From assembly GCA_033725935.1 (NCBI GenBank), contig MU867094.1, positions 186,001 through 250,000 of the forward strand: 64,000 bases of DNA. The letters are read 5' to 3'. The position numbers were made by a program, and so were the translations under genes. Under the pieces are notes generated by a model that saw only the letters and a list, made by a program, of their open reading frames with translations, did not search any database and was not told the DNA's origin. Positions 1-11,420 of the stretch are shown here, in pieces. The stretch comes from Cladorrhinum sp. PSN259 (taxonomy: Eukaryota; Ascomycota; Sordariomycetes; Sordariales; Podosporaceae). The number at the start of each line of letters is the position of its first letter. Within the stretch, counting starts at the first letter, position 1.

Positions 1-430
1 TTTTGGTTTGTTATGATATTGCAAAGAGGAACCCGAGAAAGAACTTGGTCATGATTATTTTGGCGACCGCTGAGATTTATGGCGGTATGCTATCTTCTGT
101 TTTACCTTTTAGATGTGTGATGCGCTGACATTTGATGATGATCTAGGATACATGACTTTTATGCCTGAGTGGTTGAGCGGGAGCAACAACCTTGACACCA
201 GCAACTTCATGTACACTTATATCTTCCTTGCCTTCTTCAACGGCTTGTGGGTTGTCATTCCGGCTTATGCCATCTATGTTGCGTCGCAGGATATTCTTAA
301 CGCCTATAAGGCGCGGGATGCCTGGTATGGAGGCAAGTCTGCTTCTCGGAGGGATAAGGCTGAGCGGGATTCGGATGCGGCTAGCATTACCAGCTCCGTC
401 AAGGAGAAGAGAAGCCGCAAGGAGAAATAG
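1..430 (+). CDS. EBP/EXPERA-family membrane protein (3' end only)
   Basis: Partial gene entering from the left edge. The exon 1-84 is read from base 3; an intron at 85-146 (GTATGC...CTAG, branch site GCTGACA) joins it to 147-430, which ends in TAG. The joined sequence reads ...ATAEIYGG-YMTFMPEW..., followed by LSGSNNLDTS and the hydrophobic stretch FMYTYIFLAFFNGLWVVIPA. This is the C-terminal pattern of the emopamil-binding protein (EBP, delta8-delta7 sterol isomerase) family: the acidic residue after the T-A/T-G turn, the M-T-F-x-P-E-W motif and the F-F-N-G-L-W-x-x-x-P last membrane segment. The tail after the last helix is charged (SRRDKAERDS...KEKRSRKEK) and probably cytosolic, with the protein in the ER membrane. 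Ascomycetes also have an unrelated ERG2 isomerase, so this copy may be an EBP-like paralogue and its enzyme activity is inferred only from family. Confidence 0.8.
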
Positions 431-3019
431 ATGGGGGTTTGGAATGATGAGATTGGGTGGGCCATGGATTTGTGTGCGGAACAATTGATGGAAAATATGG
501 CACATAGATACGATTTTTTGGTCGGAGAGGGACGGAAGGTATAGATGGGAACAAATGGGACTTTTTTCTTCTTCTCGAGACTTGGAAGAAATGAGTAAAA
601 TGAACTGCAAAAGGCTCACCAGCTAACCCCTTTTACTGGTGCGGAAGGCAGGTAGCTGACTACGAAAAGCGGTTGGTTTTGCTTCGACGCAAGCTTGAAT
701 TCGGTTCTGAGGAACAGTCGAGTACAGGGAGTTAGTTCCCTTTGACGGGCCTCCCCCATCCACATGCCTCAATGGCTGTTGCGTCAGGTCGGAGAAATAG
801 TCTTGCCGAGTCGAATGAATCCTTGTCGACAACGGGAAGGAGGCTTTGCGTCTCAATTTCGGAATTGGTTGCTTCCAGCTTTCCTCAACCGTGAAGGCCT
901 AGACGTCTTGGAACGTGCTTAATGGTGGAGTCTCCTGAATTCTGGGGAACTCCTATCACGATGCCTTTTAGGCCAAGACGGCGTGGCAATGACCCTAGCT
1001 TCGATGCAAGTAGGCCGTTCCGTGTGTTCTAGTGTAGTCAAGTGTCTTAAGCTTCGGTCTTTGCCGATAACAAAAAAGCTCCTAACCTCCGAGGGAGGCG
1101 CCAGTGTCTGTGATTCTGTGGTTCGATGCTGCCAACTTGACTTGGCCTGAGAGAAGTCCGAAGTTCTCTTCTTTGTCAAGATAAACATGGCACAACTGGT
1201 GGATTTGTATATCACTATCAGGATCCTCTTAAGTGGCACATCGAAAGGCATATCTTCAAGATCTCCCATGGATGAATCTGATCTTATCTCTTGCCCCTAT
1301 TTCCCCGCAATGATGGCCCCTGACAAGAGGCGAAGAGGGCGTCATCAGCCTGGGATGATGCCTGGGATGGTGGACGATGGGTAAGGCATCGGCCCCTTGT
1401 CTGCGGAGCACTGGGACAAGAGATTTCCGGAACTTGATACAGACCCTTGCACCAAACGACGGTAGACCAGACGACAAAGCCCTGCTGAACGGAGGAGGTG
1501 TGGCTACACAGCAGCCATTGGCACGATTGTTTGCCTTTTAAGGATTCCAAACTTGATGCCTTGTGTGGAGGTTGTTATCTCTGGGCTTTGAGCTAACGAC
1601 GGCCTTGAGGTTTTAATCGATCAAATTGAACGTGAAGCCATCCTCACCAGCACCTACTAAAGTAACCTGTTACCTACCCCGCAGATTCGAGAGCCAAGAA
1701 TAGCGATGGCTGAGACATATTGATGCCGTGTTGGTGGTCTGTGTTGGGAAGACGGCTATATCGATGCTAGTTATCCTAGAAAAATAGCCTGGATGGATCA
1801 CGAAGATCACAAGGCAAAAGATGGTGTAGGTATGCTCTGCCAAAATGTCGTCGGTTTGATGCTCGGCAGGGGCCGTCCCTGGGCTTTTAGGGCTTCTTGG
1901 CAGAGCGCTCAGCGCCCATAATCCGGACGGGATCCCGGGAACAGGGGACACCCCTAGTGCATAAGACGAAACCTGGGGTTGTCGCAGAAAGTGCTTCAGC
2001 CCCACGTCGAGACAAAGCTTTCCACGCTCATCACCTCGTACAACTGCTGAGAGGAGCTTGGACCCAGCGATGGGTCCATTGCTTCAGATGATGATTCCAG
2101 ATCCTATCACCATTGCCAATTGTTGAGGTTGCATTTTCGATGCCAAGATTGCTCTTTTTTTCATTGTTTCCACTGAGACCCACCAAGTCCCACCCACCAC
2201 CACAACCACGACCGGTCTCGATGTTGGCCAAACGACCCGTTCGATGGCCCTTCACCCAGATCTGTACCTCGTTATCTCGATTGCCAACTTCAATGACCCT
2301 CTACGAAAACAAATCGAGAGGTGATTGATGGGCGGTTTACGGATATCCCGTGAGGTCTCCCGCGAGACGTCCCGCCTTCACCAGCCGCCTTCAATGGGCC
2401 AAGATTGCATTCTGCCCCGAGCCACTTTCTTGGACTGAGATCTTGAATCCCTGCCATCACAAACTTCGCCATGCCATGTTATATCCCAGACGAAAAGATA
2501 GCGGTACGAGAGCTGCAGGAGGAGTTCCACACGACTCTGTGGACCCCTGCCCGGCTCTTTCCTGTCCGCGAGGGAGCCGTCCCAAGCTGCCGTGCTGCAT
2601 GGGCAAGACCGGGACTAGCACAAGGTGCTCTGTCTCCAGCTTCATGCGCTAGCTGCAAGAACTCTTTCTTCTGGAAAGGGGATTATACACCCTGGACCTT
2701 GTTTCTATTCCCAGTCCACCACCGGCAGCAAGTGCTGCGTTGCTCGGGGACTGTTTCGTCTGGGCCGTGGTTGTCCTCGAGGTGTGTGCTCAACCCCCCT
2801 GCCTTGTTCGCCTCTGGCTAGGGCCAGACCATTACACCCTCGTCTCGTCCGGTTGCTTGTTCACGATCTTTCACCTCCCTTCCTCACGCATCGCCCGACG
2901 ACGTATCTACGACATCGACGACGTGTTAGATGACTTAACCAACAGGCCGGTCCGAAGGGCACCGCTACGGCATCGAGCCATCCGCCAACCTCGCGGTTGC
3001 AAACAGACAAAGCAGCCCA
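431..3019. other. Intergenic, 2.6 kb, no gene recognised
   Basis: This stretch separates the EBP-like gene from the seven-transmembrane gene, both on the plus strand. Open frames of up to about 116 codons occur on both strands but lack conserved motifs and overlap each other. The last 600 bases are rich in C and T, as in promoter and leader sequence of filamentous fungi. It probably holds the 3' UTR of the left gene and the promoter of the right gene. Confidence 0.5.
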
Positions 3020-5186
3020 ATGTCACCATTTGCCTTACATTATGATGGCGTCGGGTGGTTGGAGTCGCGGGACGACACGGGGGTGGTGACGCAGAATGCT
3101 TTCAACAGGACGAGGACCTTCCAGTCAGCCACCAACCAAACAACCACCCAGCAGCAGTTTTTCAACGAGTTGAGATTTGCTGCCGCAAGATCGATACGAA
3201 CCTCGACCATCATATTAGCAAGCTTCAATATCATCGCCGCTTTCGCGACGGCGGTGGGCATTTTGTGTGATTCATATTTTAGGGAGAAGCGGAACAACAG
3301 AGAGTACAGGTTCTGGCGCAATGGCTTCAAGTTTGTGCCCGAGGGGGAGGTTTATCCGCTTATCCTATCACTCGGCATCTTTGTTCAAAGCCTCATCTTT
3401 GCCGGGGCTCAGTCGACTGGCCTCGATTCGCTCTTCGGACCGGGGTGTACCCTGATGGCCATGGCGATGCTGCCTGGTAAGCTTTCCATCAGAATCTAGG
3501 CTCTTGCGGCCGTTGTACTAACTGCTTCAAACAGCCGTCTTCCTAGCACCTTACATTCAGCTGGTGTATGCTCTAGAGATTACGTTGAGGGCAATGCGGA
3601 AGAAGGCATTTGAGCCTCGAGGGAAATGGAATGTGACCATCTGCTCAGTGATCATTGGGTTGCTGGTCTTTGCCATGTTTCTCGTTGCCGACTTTGACCA
3701 GTCACCCAACTTTTGCTTGACTTCACTATTCTGGTTCGTTGCTCACTACTCAGCTGCCTGCTTCGGACTCTTTACAACCATAGCGGTACTCCTCATCATC
3801 TGTACCGTTGTGATTTTTGTCAAGCTTCACAGCAGTATCAATATCGAAGTCACAGCCCGGGTGAATGCTTCGAGAATGGTTTACTACCTTGCACTCGCAG
3901 CCATCTCAATTGTAAGTGGCCGTTTCCGGGTATCCTCTGGATCCATTGCTCACATCACACAGGGGTTTATGCTCCCGTTCTTCTACGTCCAGACGTTCAA
4001 GACTGGACGTGGCCAGAACGGCAACTCTCTCACTCTTTCCATGGTCGCCGCTGTGGTGGCGAACGTCTCCGGGCTTATGACCGGCGGACTTTACTTGTTC
4101 CTCAAGTCCAATACCTTGTCAACAATCGGGCCACGGGACAAGGCGGGCGAATATGAAAATCGACGGGCAATGTATAAGGCTCGCCGCTTTGAGGACGATG
4201 CGGAATCCGAAGGCGGCTACACTGACCATGTGATGCATCCCGTAGGAGGCCCACGAAGCCTACGCGGGGCCAACAGTGAGACAAGCTTGTACACTATTTC
4301 AAAAGAGGAGGAAGCACTTGATGCAAAGAGCATGAGGTCATTCAGTACCACCTACAGCAAACGTGCGCCCAGCTCTCTCAGGTCGTACCGCTCGAACAAC
4401 TTCTTTGCGAGGGCCTCGAACGCAATTATGCCTAGAGCACCCGAAAGAGCCCGCATTGCATCGACCATCGGCGGCCACATGCGAAAACGGTCATATTCCC
4501 TATTTCCAAACAACACACCTGGAACCAAGTCATCTTTTACACTTCTACCCGCCACGACGTATTCACCTGCTGATGCTCTCAAACCGCCGCCATCAATGGG
4601 TAACCTCCTAAACAGGCGCCATCGAAGAGATTCGTCCTTGGTGTCTTCTGCCACAGTGCAGATTGGCTTGCGGTTTTCTTCAGTGGATGATATAGAGCCG
4701 CAAACTTCACCTCAGGTTGTTGCTCATGATCATCATGTCTACAATCTGGACTGTCCGCTCGTTCAGCAGGAACTCCAAGCTAAAGGCGGTTTGAAGCGCC
4801 CAGCTGGGTTGGATTCTGGTGCTACCACACCCACCACACCAGTGAACAAGAAGGAGGAGCAGGTAATGCATGAGACTCCCGCACGGGATCCAGTCAAGGC
4901 TGCCAAGATGAAGACGCTTCCTCCCGTACCAAAGTTGGCTACCGCCCAACCTACTCCTGAGGAGTCAGCGCCGACAGAAGAGATTACCTTGAGTCCTAGC
5001 GTCTACAGCCCGACTAGCCCAACAAAAGCCAGGCTTCCGAGCCCAAGAGGTGTGGGTTTTACAGTATCTGCTACAAGGATGGCTAAAGGTAATCTACGAA
5101 GCCCACCTGTTATGCCTCCTCAGCGTCGAGGAACGGGTGATACCACACCAACCCTCGTGGGAGACTCCAAGAACGCCTGGATTTAA
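3020..5186 (+). CDS. Seven-transmembrane protein with long cytoplasmic tail (GPCR-like, unknown function)
   Basis: Exons 3020-3476, 3535-3911 and 3963-5186 give 685 residues. Intron 1 (58 nt) has the branch site TACTAAC. Intron 2 (51 nt) is a multiple of three, so it also reads open; splicing it out gives a continuous sixth helix. Hydrophobic segments lie near residues 62-84, 111-132, 143-168, 184-205, 217-249, 268-288 and 302-325. The N terminus (about 60 residues) has no signal peptide but carries N-x-T sites at N29 and N39, which fits an extracellular N terminus. After helix 7 comes a tail of about 355 residues, rich in Ser, Pro, Thr and Arg, likely cytoplasmic and phosphorylated. Seven helices with outside N terminus and long inside tail is receptor topology, but I see no motif of the pheromone, cAMP, PTH11 or opsin classes. 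Function unknown. Confidence 0.8.
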
Positions 5187-6119
5187 GAGCAACCATTACA
5201 ACAACTAAGTGCGCCGGTAGCGAAAACATTTTCTGGTGTTGGGGATGGGGGGTCAGACGGTGACATGGGATGAGGGCGTTGTTGTCTTTCTTTTCATTCT
5301 CATTTAGATGAGCCGCATGGCACGGCCTTTTTCTTTAGTACCCTGACTGGACGGGGTTCTGCTTTCTTTTTGGGTATCTAATTCGTGTCTTTTTTTCGCT
5401 TTGTTCTCAGGGCTTGCACAGGCGTTGATAAGACTGGGAGGGATAACGATATGACACGCACACACTCCTTATACCTATCTACAGAGTCAGACTGGACCTT
5501 TTTACTTCATACCCACCCCTCTTTATTATACCTTGTTTTCTTTCTGAACAGACTGGTTGCTGATGTTCTTTTGGGAGTTGGCGTTTTACTTTTGGTCTTT
5601 CTTTTCAATCTCTTTCATTCATTTTGTTTTCTTTTGCATACATGACAAATCGGCGTTTTCATAGGGAAAGAAGACTAGGCTAGATGCTTGTGCTTTTTGT
5701 CTGCCTGTTTAACACCCAACCTGTCATGTCATGTTATATCTACACAAATTCCCCTTGCCACTTCAATCTTTCCTTCTGAGCAACATGCCATTTACTGCCC
5801 TAGTCGGGAGCGGGGACGAGGGCAGATCTTGGATGGGTATGAAGGAGGAAAAGTGTGAGAATGTCTCTGACGATGTTTTCAAGTTGGTTATCCTATAGCT
5901 ATGTTAGCTAGCTGTTAGCTTGGTCGGGCACCTCTTGAATGAGGTTGTCTGCCATATTATGAATATTTATGAAGGCCAATTTGGATGCCATATTAAAATT
6001 TAGGGTGCCTTGCGTGCAATGTGCAGTTACAGTGTATGCCGTCGATATATCGAGGCTGAAATACAATATATACAACAACCTAAACCCGACGGAAATTGTT
6101 GTTATCTCGGATCCAGTTA
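5187..6119. other. Convergent intergenic region
   Basis: Lies between two genes that end toward each other (7TM gene on plus, dolichyl-diphosphatase on minus). It is T-rich on the plus strand in its first half, consistent with the 3' UTR of the 7TM gene, and has no supported gene. Confidence 0.5.
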
Positions 6120-7046
6120 TCAGGTCTTCTTCTTTCCCATCTCCCTTGCCCTGCTCTCCTCCCACTTCTCCCACCCAGCTTGACACAGATCCTCCTCAAC
6201 CACTAAGTCCCTAATTCGCAGCCACCTTGCCACTGGGAACTCGAGCAACCAAGCCAACAATCCCATCTCCCGCATCAAATACGTAACCGCAAACCACGCC
6301 ACAGCGCTGACCACGCCCGCCACAGCCCCCGCGAGTACCTGCTTAACGGTATGATACCCCAAGTAAACCCTACTCCACGCTACCAGTCCCGCGACCACAA
6401 ACGCGCCAGCACTAACCAGCATCCTCTGCGGTAGTGACCACGGCGTATGCGAGTACGCCTCGATATGCTTACTCACCCCCTCAATACCCTTCTCCTTATA
6501 AACCTTTGGCACATCAACCAAGTTTATACTCTCCCCACCACTCTCAACCTTCTTCCCATTTACCTGCTGTCTATGATTAACAGGACCCGGATGTCCTTTA
6601 TGCACAGGCCTATGCCTCACACAAAGAAACAGACTCAAAGCGACGGCCCAAAAAGCCATGTACTGAGCGTGGGAGCTCGGCATCCCGTACCCTTTGTTGG
6701 TGTGGGCCGTGATGATGTGTTTCGGTCTCTCTTCTTTTATGAGGCGTTTTAGGATAAAGTTTATTGCTTCGCAGGTTAGTTGGCCGAGAAACATGAGGAG
6801 GACCTCGGCTTCGCGGGTTGAGAAGGCGAGGGTGAGGTACGAGATTATTAGGGCTTGCGGGAGGAGGGCGAGGTAGGCGGACAGATGGGAGAGGGGGTCT
6901 GATGGGTTCTGTTGGGGTTGTTAGTTGGCGGGGGGACAAAAAGCTAAACTGCAAACAAAAACAGAAAATGGGTAAAGGGAACATACGTAGTAAACATGGG
7001 TGAGAGAGAGGGAGGCGAGGGGGAATATCCCCTCTGAGGATTCCAT
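6120..7046 (-). CDS. CAX4: Dolichyl-diphosphatase (PAP2 superfamily, CAX4/CWH8/DOLPP1 type)
   Basis: Removes the terminal phosphate of dolichyl diphosphate on the lumenal face of the ER, recycling the lipid carrier of N-glycosylation. Two exons: 7046-6987 (20 codons) and 6908-6120; the intron 6909-6986 has GTATGT, branch CTAAC and CAG. The protein is 282 residues; yeast Cax4 is about 240. The three phosphatase motifs are all present: K-x6-R-P as KRLIKEERP (about 74-82), PSSH preceded by YGM (97-100), and S-R-x5-H as SRVYLGYH (199-206). The loop between motifs two and three is longer than usual and polar (about residues 118-175), which accounts for the extra length. Several hydrophobic helices surround the motifs. 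It is transcribed divergently from the RBR ligase gene with 823 bases between the start codons. Confidence 0.92.
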
Positions 7047-7869
7047 TTCGAGAAAAATGATTTGGATGGGTGTGGATGGATTAAGAGGTCTGTTGTTATT
7101 GCATTGCTTCTCTAAATTGAAATCAAAGGTTGTGAAGTTGCGATTCGAGGTCGAAATAAGGTTCCGCTCTCATAAACGTTTGGAGTTGCATGAGACTTTC
7201 TTGGTTTATTTGTTTTTAGTTCAAAGCTTGAAGTCGTTGGTGATGACGAAAGAGACAGCTTGTTGGAATTATTGAAGTGGAACCAATCGTGTAGACCCGC
7301 TTTTGCGGGCAAGAGTGGCCTCTCCAATTTCTCGAAGACTTGGAGAAAGGGCGGGGAAAAGAGAGGCGACCGGGGTTAAAGTGTGAGTGGCCGAGCGAGT
7401 CATCGGAGCCCCCCGGCACGTCAACCGAGAGTCCTCATTCACCCAAAAGCAGTTTGCAGGCAGAGAGGTTTTGTTTTATTAAGCATATCTTGTACTTTTG
7501 CCTCCTTCTGGACCCTCACGAAAATCTCTGGGGGGAAAATAATGAAATGATGTGGAGTTAAGAAAGTTTTCCGTTATCTTTGATAAAAGTCTATCGTCTC
7601 TGGAGCTGAAATAAAAACGAGCCGATCATCGCAAACGCATTCACCCCCCACCTATCTGAGGATATCCCAAGCAAATTGTTGCCCCACGCATATGCCATCG
7701 CATATTCAACACTTGACACTTGACATCTTCACGCAGTAACCCGTCACATCTTTGACGCTTAATTCAGCTATCGTCTTCCGATCTGTCTTTTCGTTTTAAT
7801 TAGAGCATCTGCGCAAGCAGAGACAATAGGGAGGGGGTTTAAAAACACAAGGAAGAAAACACGCGATCA
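7047..7869. promoter_or_regulatory. Shared upstream region of the CAX4-like and RBR ligase genes
   Basis: The two start codons face away from each other 823 bases apart, so this stretch must hold both promoters. The right end, before the ATG at 7870, is A-rich (gaagaaaacacgcgatcaATGG) as is usual for fungal leaders. No individual transcription factor site could be supported. Confidence 0.45.
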
Positions 7870-10329
7870 ATGGCAGACGACGACCTCGACAATCCCCGCG
7901 ACGTCGAACTCGGCTCTCTTACTGCCATCTACCCCGAGATACAACAACCAAAACCAGACGATCAATACACTATCGCTCTCGATCTTCCAGTTACCCCATC
8001 CAAAGCAGTAGTGGTCTTCTTCCCAGCAGCTGCCGACGATGCCACACGTCCAGAGGTTAACGGGGCCGGTCCCGCCGCCCAACAAGAACAACCGCCACCA
8101 CCACCACCACAACAACAACAACAACAACAACGTCAGGTCGATTCCCATGAGATAGCACATCTGCCTTCGTTACATCTTGAAATAAGCTTTGGGCCGAAAT
8201 ATCCCGCCGACGAGCCGCCGCATGTTACTATATCCACCAACCCTCCATGGCTTCCTGCTGATACGGTCAAGAGGTTAGAGGAGGATGGGGCTAGGTTATG
8301 GGAGGATATCGGACGTGATATCGTTGGCTTTACCTACATCGATCATTTGCAGCAGGCCGCTGAGGACATCTTTGGGCTAGTTGGCGATAAGGATGCGCTC
8401 GAGGTTGACCCAAGGCACAAGATCGCCATATTAGATTACGACATCCAGGCTCGGAGGGCTGCGTTTGAGAAGGAGACTTTTGAGTGTGGAGTGTGTCTTG
8501 GTAAGTTTTGGATCTGGCATTCTGTTGGTGGTCTTGCTTGTTTATATGGTCAGGGCTTAGACATGTTCCAAGATCCCGATATGCTGGCCCTTCAACTTGT
8601 TCCAAGCCTTCAGACAATGTCTTTCTACCCTTATGGTGGCTCTCGCTAATCCGTATCAGACCCCAAAAAAGGTGCCGTCTGCCATCGAATGATGAACTGT
8701 GGGCACGTCTTCTGCGTTGAGTGTCTGCAAGACTTCTACAACAATGCCATCAAAGAGGGAGACCTGGCCGCAGTGAGATGCCCAGCTCCCAATTGCGCAA
8801 AAGAGCGTGAGAGGGCAGCAGCCCCGTCACCAGGAGGGAAGAAAAAGAAGCCAAAGACTTTTATCAGCCCAAGCGAGTTGCTGCAAATACCACTCGACCA
8901 GGAGACCGTCAAACGCTATGTGACACTCAAGTACAAAACCGAACTCGAGTCTGACAAGAACACTGTCTATTGCCCACGACAGTGGTGTAATGGCGCGGCC
9001 AGATCCAAAAAGCACAAGAAGCCACAGGGTCTGGAACTAGCTGAAGCCTCTGATGACTCGGCCTCAGAGGATGAGGAAGATGCTGACCATGTGGATGGCG
9101 AGGGCAAATCAAAACCATACAAGGCAGCCGCAGAGCTGCTTTCTATCTGCGAGGAATGCAGCTTTGCCTTTTGCAGCAGATGTCTGCAGTCATGGCATGG
9201 TGAGTTCGTCCGATGTGCACCTCGACGTGACAAGGAGGAACTCACAGCCGAGGAGCTGGCGTCGCTCGAGTATATGAAGCTTCATACGACACCGTGCCCG
9301 ACCTGCGCGGCTCCAGCGCAAAAGACTCATGGATGCAACCACATGATTTGCTACAGGTGTCAAACTCACTTCTGCTACTTGTGTTCAGCATGGCTGGACC
9401 CAGGGAATCCATACCAGCACTTCAACGAAATGCCCGATGGACGTGTTACGGGTTGTTACATGCGATTATGGGAGCTGGAGCTAGGAGATGGCAACGACGT
9501 CGGTTACGGATTTGCCGGCGGCGCGGGCCCGGGAGTTGCTGCTGCCCGTCCCGCTGCTGCTGCCCCAGTGGCGCTTGAAGAGTTGATCCCTGAGATAGAG
9601 GAACCCAGTGATGATGAAGACGTGCCACCTCCGCCCGCAGCGGTGGGAGGTGCTCAACCTCCAGAGGCTCAAGCGAACGGGGTCCAGGTCGGGATAGCGA
9701 GAGAAGGTCCTCTCGTCCTTCGAATAGCTGCTAATCCAACTGCCGGGGCTGGACGTGGAGGACCTCGCGGCAGAGCAGCGCCTGGGCCAGCGCCTGGGCC
9801 TGTGCGAGGAGGACGTGGACAGCAAGGAGGTCGCGGAGGAGGTCAAGCACAGGGAGGAAATGGTCCTGCGGGAGGTGAAGGAAGAGGCGCAGGAGGACCA
9901 GGACGAAGAGGAGGTCGTCACGCTCGGGCTGGTGGTGCGGCGGCGGGCCCTGGGCAGAGAGGAGGGGCTAGAGGTGTTGGTGGCGCCGGAGGACCTGTTC
10001 CTCACCACCGGCAAAATAACAATAACCACCACCAAGGAAATCAGGCACAACAGCGTCGTAATGTCAACAATAACCCGAACCCGAACCACAACCAAAATCA
10101 GGGCCAGAACCAAAATGGCGGCGTTGCCGGTGGCGGAGGCGGGGGCGGGAGGGATTTTGATGTGGAGTTTGGCGAGCTGGTCCACGATCTGGAACATGAA
10201 CAGCAACTTGATCATGGCGGTCACGAGCTGGACCCTGCTCACGCGGCGTGGATCCAGCATTTTGTTAGACTGGCTATGAATGATGAGGAGGATATACTAT
10301 TCGAGGAGGAGTTTGATGATGATGATTGA
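7870..10329 (+). CDS. ITT1: RWD-RBR E3 ubiquitin ligase, RNF14/Itt1 family, with RGG-rich tail
   Basis: Exons 7870-8500 and 8660-10329 (intron 159 nt, GTAAGT...CAG) give 766 residues. An N-terminal RWD-like domain (about 1-175, containing LEISFGPKYP and DEPPHV) carries a Pro/Gln-rich insert encoded by CCA and CAA repeats. It is followed by RING1 (about 205-260, C-G-V-C-L ... MNCGHVFCVECL), an in-between-RING domain (about 300-400) and RING2 (about 426-460, CPTC ... HGCNHM). By analogy with other RBR ligases the catalytic Cys is in HGCNHM, about residue 436. The order RWD-RBR defines the RNF14/Itt1 group, linked to translation termination and clearing of stalled ribosomes. Yeast Itt1 and human RNF14 are about 465-475 residues. 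Here some 300 more residues follow: an acidic/proline segment, RGG/GRG repeats (about 574-657), an Asn/His/Gln-rich stretch and an acidic end (EEEFDDDD). Confidence 0.88.
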
Positions 10330-10728
10330 TGTGATCAAAATTATGATCTTGTCAGAATTGAAGGGGTGGCTTGTTTTTCCCTTCTCAGATTTTAGACGAG
10401 CGAGCATTAAACATTTTTGCCAGAGTTTTTCTCTTTTCTTCGTTTAATAAGAATCTTTCAATGGAGATACCCATATGCTCTCTCCTTTTTTTTTCGCTTT
10501 CCATTGGAGTCTTGTTTATGGTAATGATTATTATCAATGACATTTATTTTTACTGTGACTGGATTTTTCTATTACCACCAACCTGAAGCTGATATTGCTT
10601 ATTTCTTATTTTACCGGTGTTTATGTTTTCTTTTCCCCTGAACTCCGATTATAATGGAGATTGTGTTGTTTCTACCGGTTACACACACACACATACACAG
10701 CTTTTGAGAATATAAGTCTTGGAAATGT

Positions 10729-10730
<2 letters not shown>

Positions 10731-10763
<33 letters not shown>
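10731..10763. repeat. (GAT)11 microsatellite
   Basis: Eleven perfect GAT units, followed by a short GCT run. It lies about 400 bases after the stop of the RBR ligase gene, in non-coding sequence, and may vary in length between isolates. Confidence 0.9.
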
Positions 10764-10764
<1 letters not shown>

Positions 10765-11390
10765 CTGCTGTTTTATTTACGGTTGTCATTTATTCTGAAG
10801 GGGGGGTTTTTTTTCATTTTTTTTTTTTTCATCGGACACTGAGCCAACTGACTTACTTACCCAAGTATGTAATGTACTGTACATACCTTACTCTTCTTTT
10901 CTTGTGTGTAGTGTAGTGTATTCGTTAGAACCGACTTTTTGTGGGAAACCGTCCAGTCGGTTCGCAGAAGTCTAAGCACAACAAGTACACTACGGATGGA
11001 TAATTACTTCACTCACTCACCCCTTACCCTTACACCTTTTCAAGGTATTTTTTTCTTCTTTTTTTTTCTACTTCAAGGTTTGTTTGCTTGCTTGCTTTGT
11101 TGCTATTCCCGTCTTACTGACTTGTTTGGTTCCCGATGCGGGAAAAAAAAAGGGAGTATGTACGGGGTAGGGAGAGAGGGGGGGCTAGGTATGAAGAAGT
11201 GTAAACAGAAAGCGGAACGAGTTCCCTTCCCCTTTAGTCTACATGATCTCTCTTTACTTTATTGTTCTTTCCTTGTTACGGGAAGGAATGAGGTACATAC
11301 ATAGATTCTGCAGGTTTGCCTTCCATTGCTTGATGCAGGTGTGGTGGTTTTTGAACACAGCATTAGGTTTCATTCCGCTGTGGGCGGGCT

Positions 11391-11420
11391 GTATGTATGT
11401 ATGTATGTATGTATGTATGT
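11391..11420. repeat. (GTAT)n microsatellite
   Basis: Seven and a half perfect units of a four-base repeat in non-coding sequence. Confidence 0.9.

Noticed and set aside
3912..3962. Reading the 51-base segment of the 7TM gene as coding
   Set aside because: It is in frame, but it has GTAAGT and CAG borders with a CTCAC branch, and its translation would break transmembrane segment six.
9481..10279. Long open frames on minus (259 codons) and in another plus frame (174 codons) over the end of the RBR ligase gene
   Set aside because: They are shadows of the GC-rich RGG-coding repeat and have highly biased, repetitive translations without motifs.
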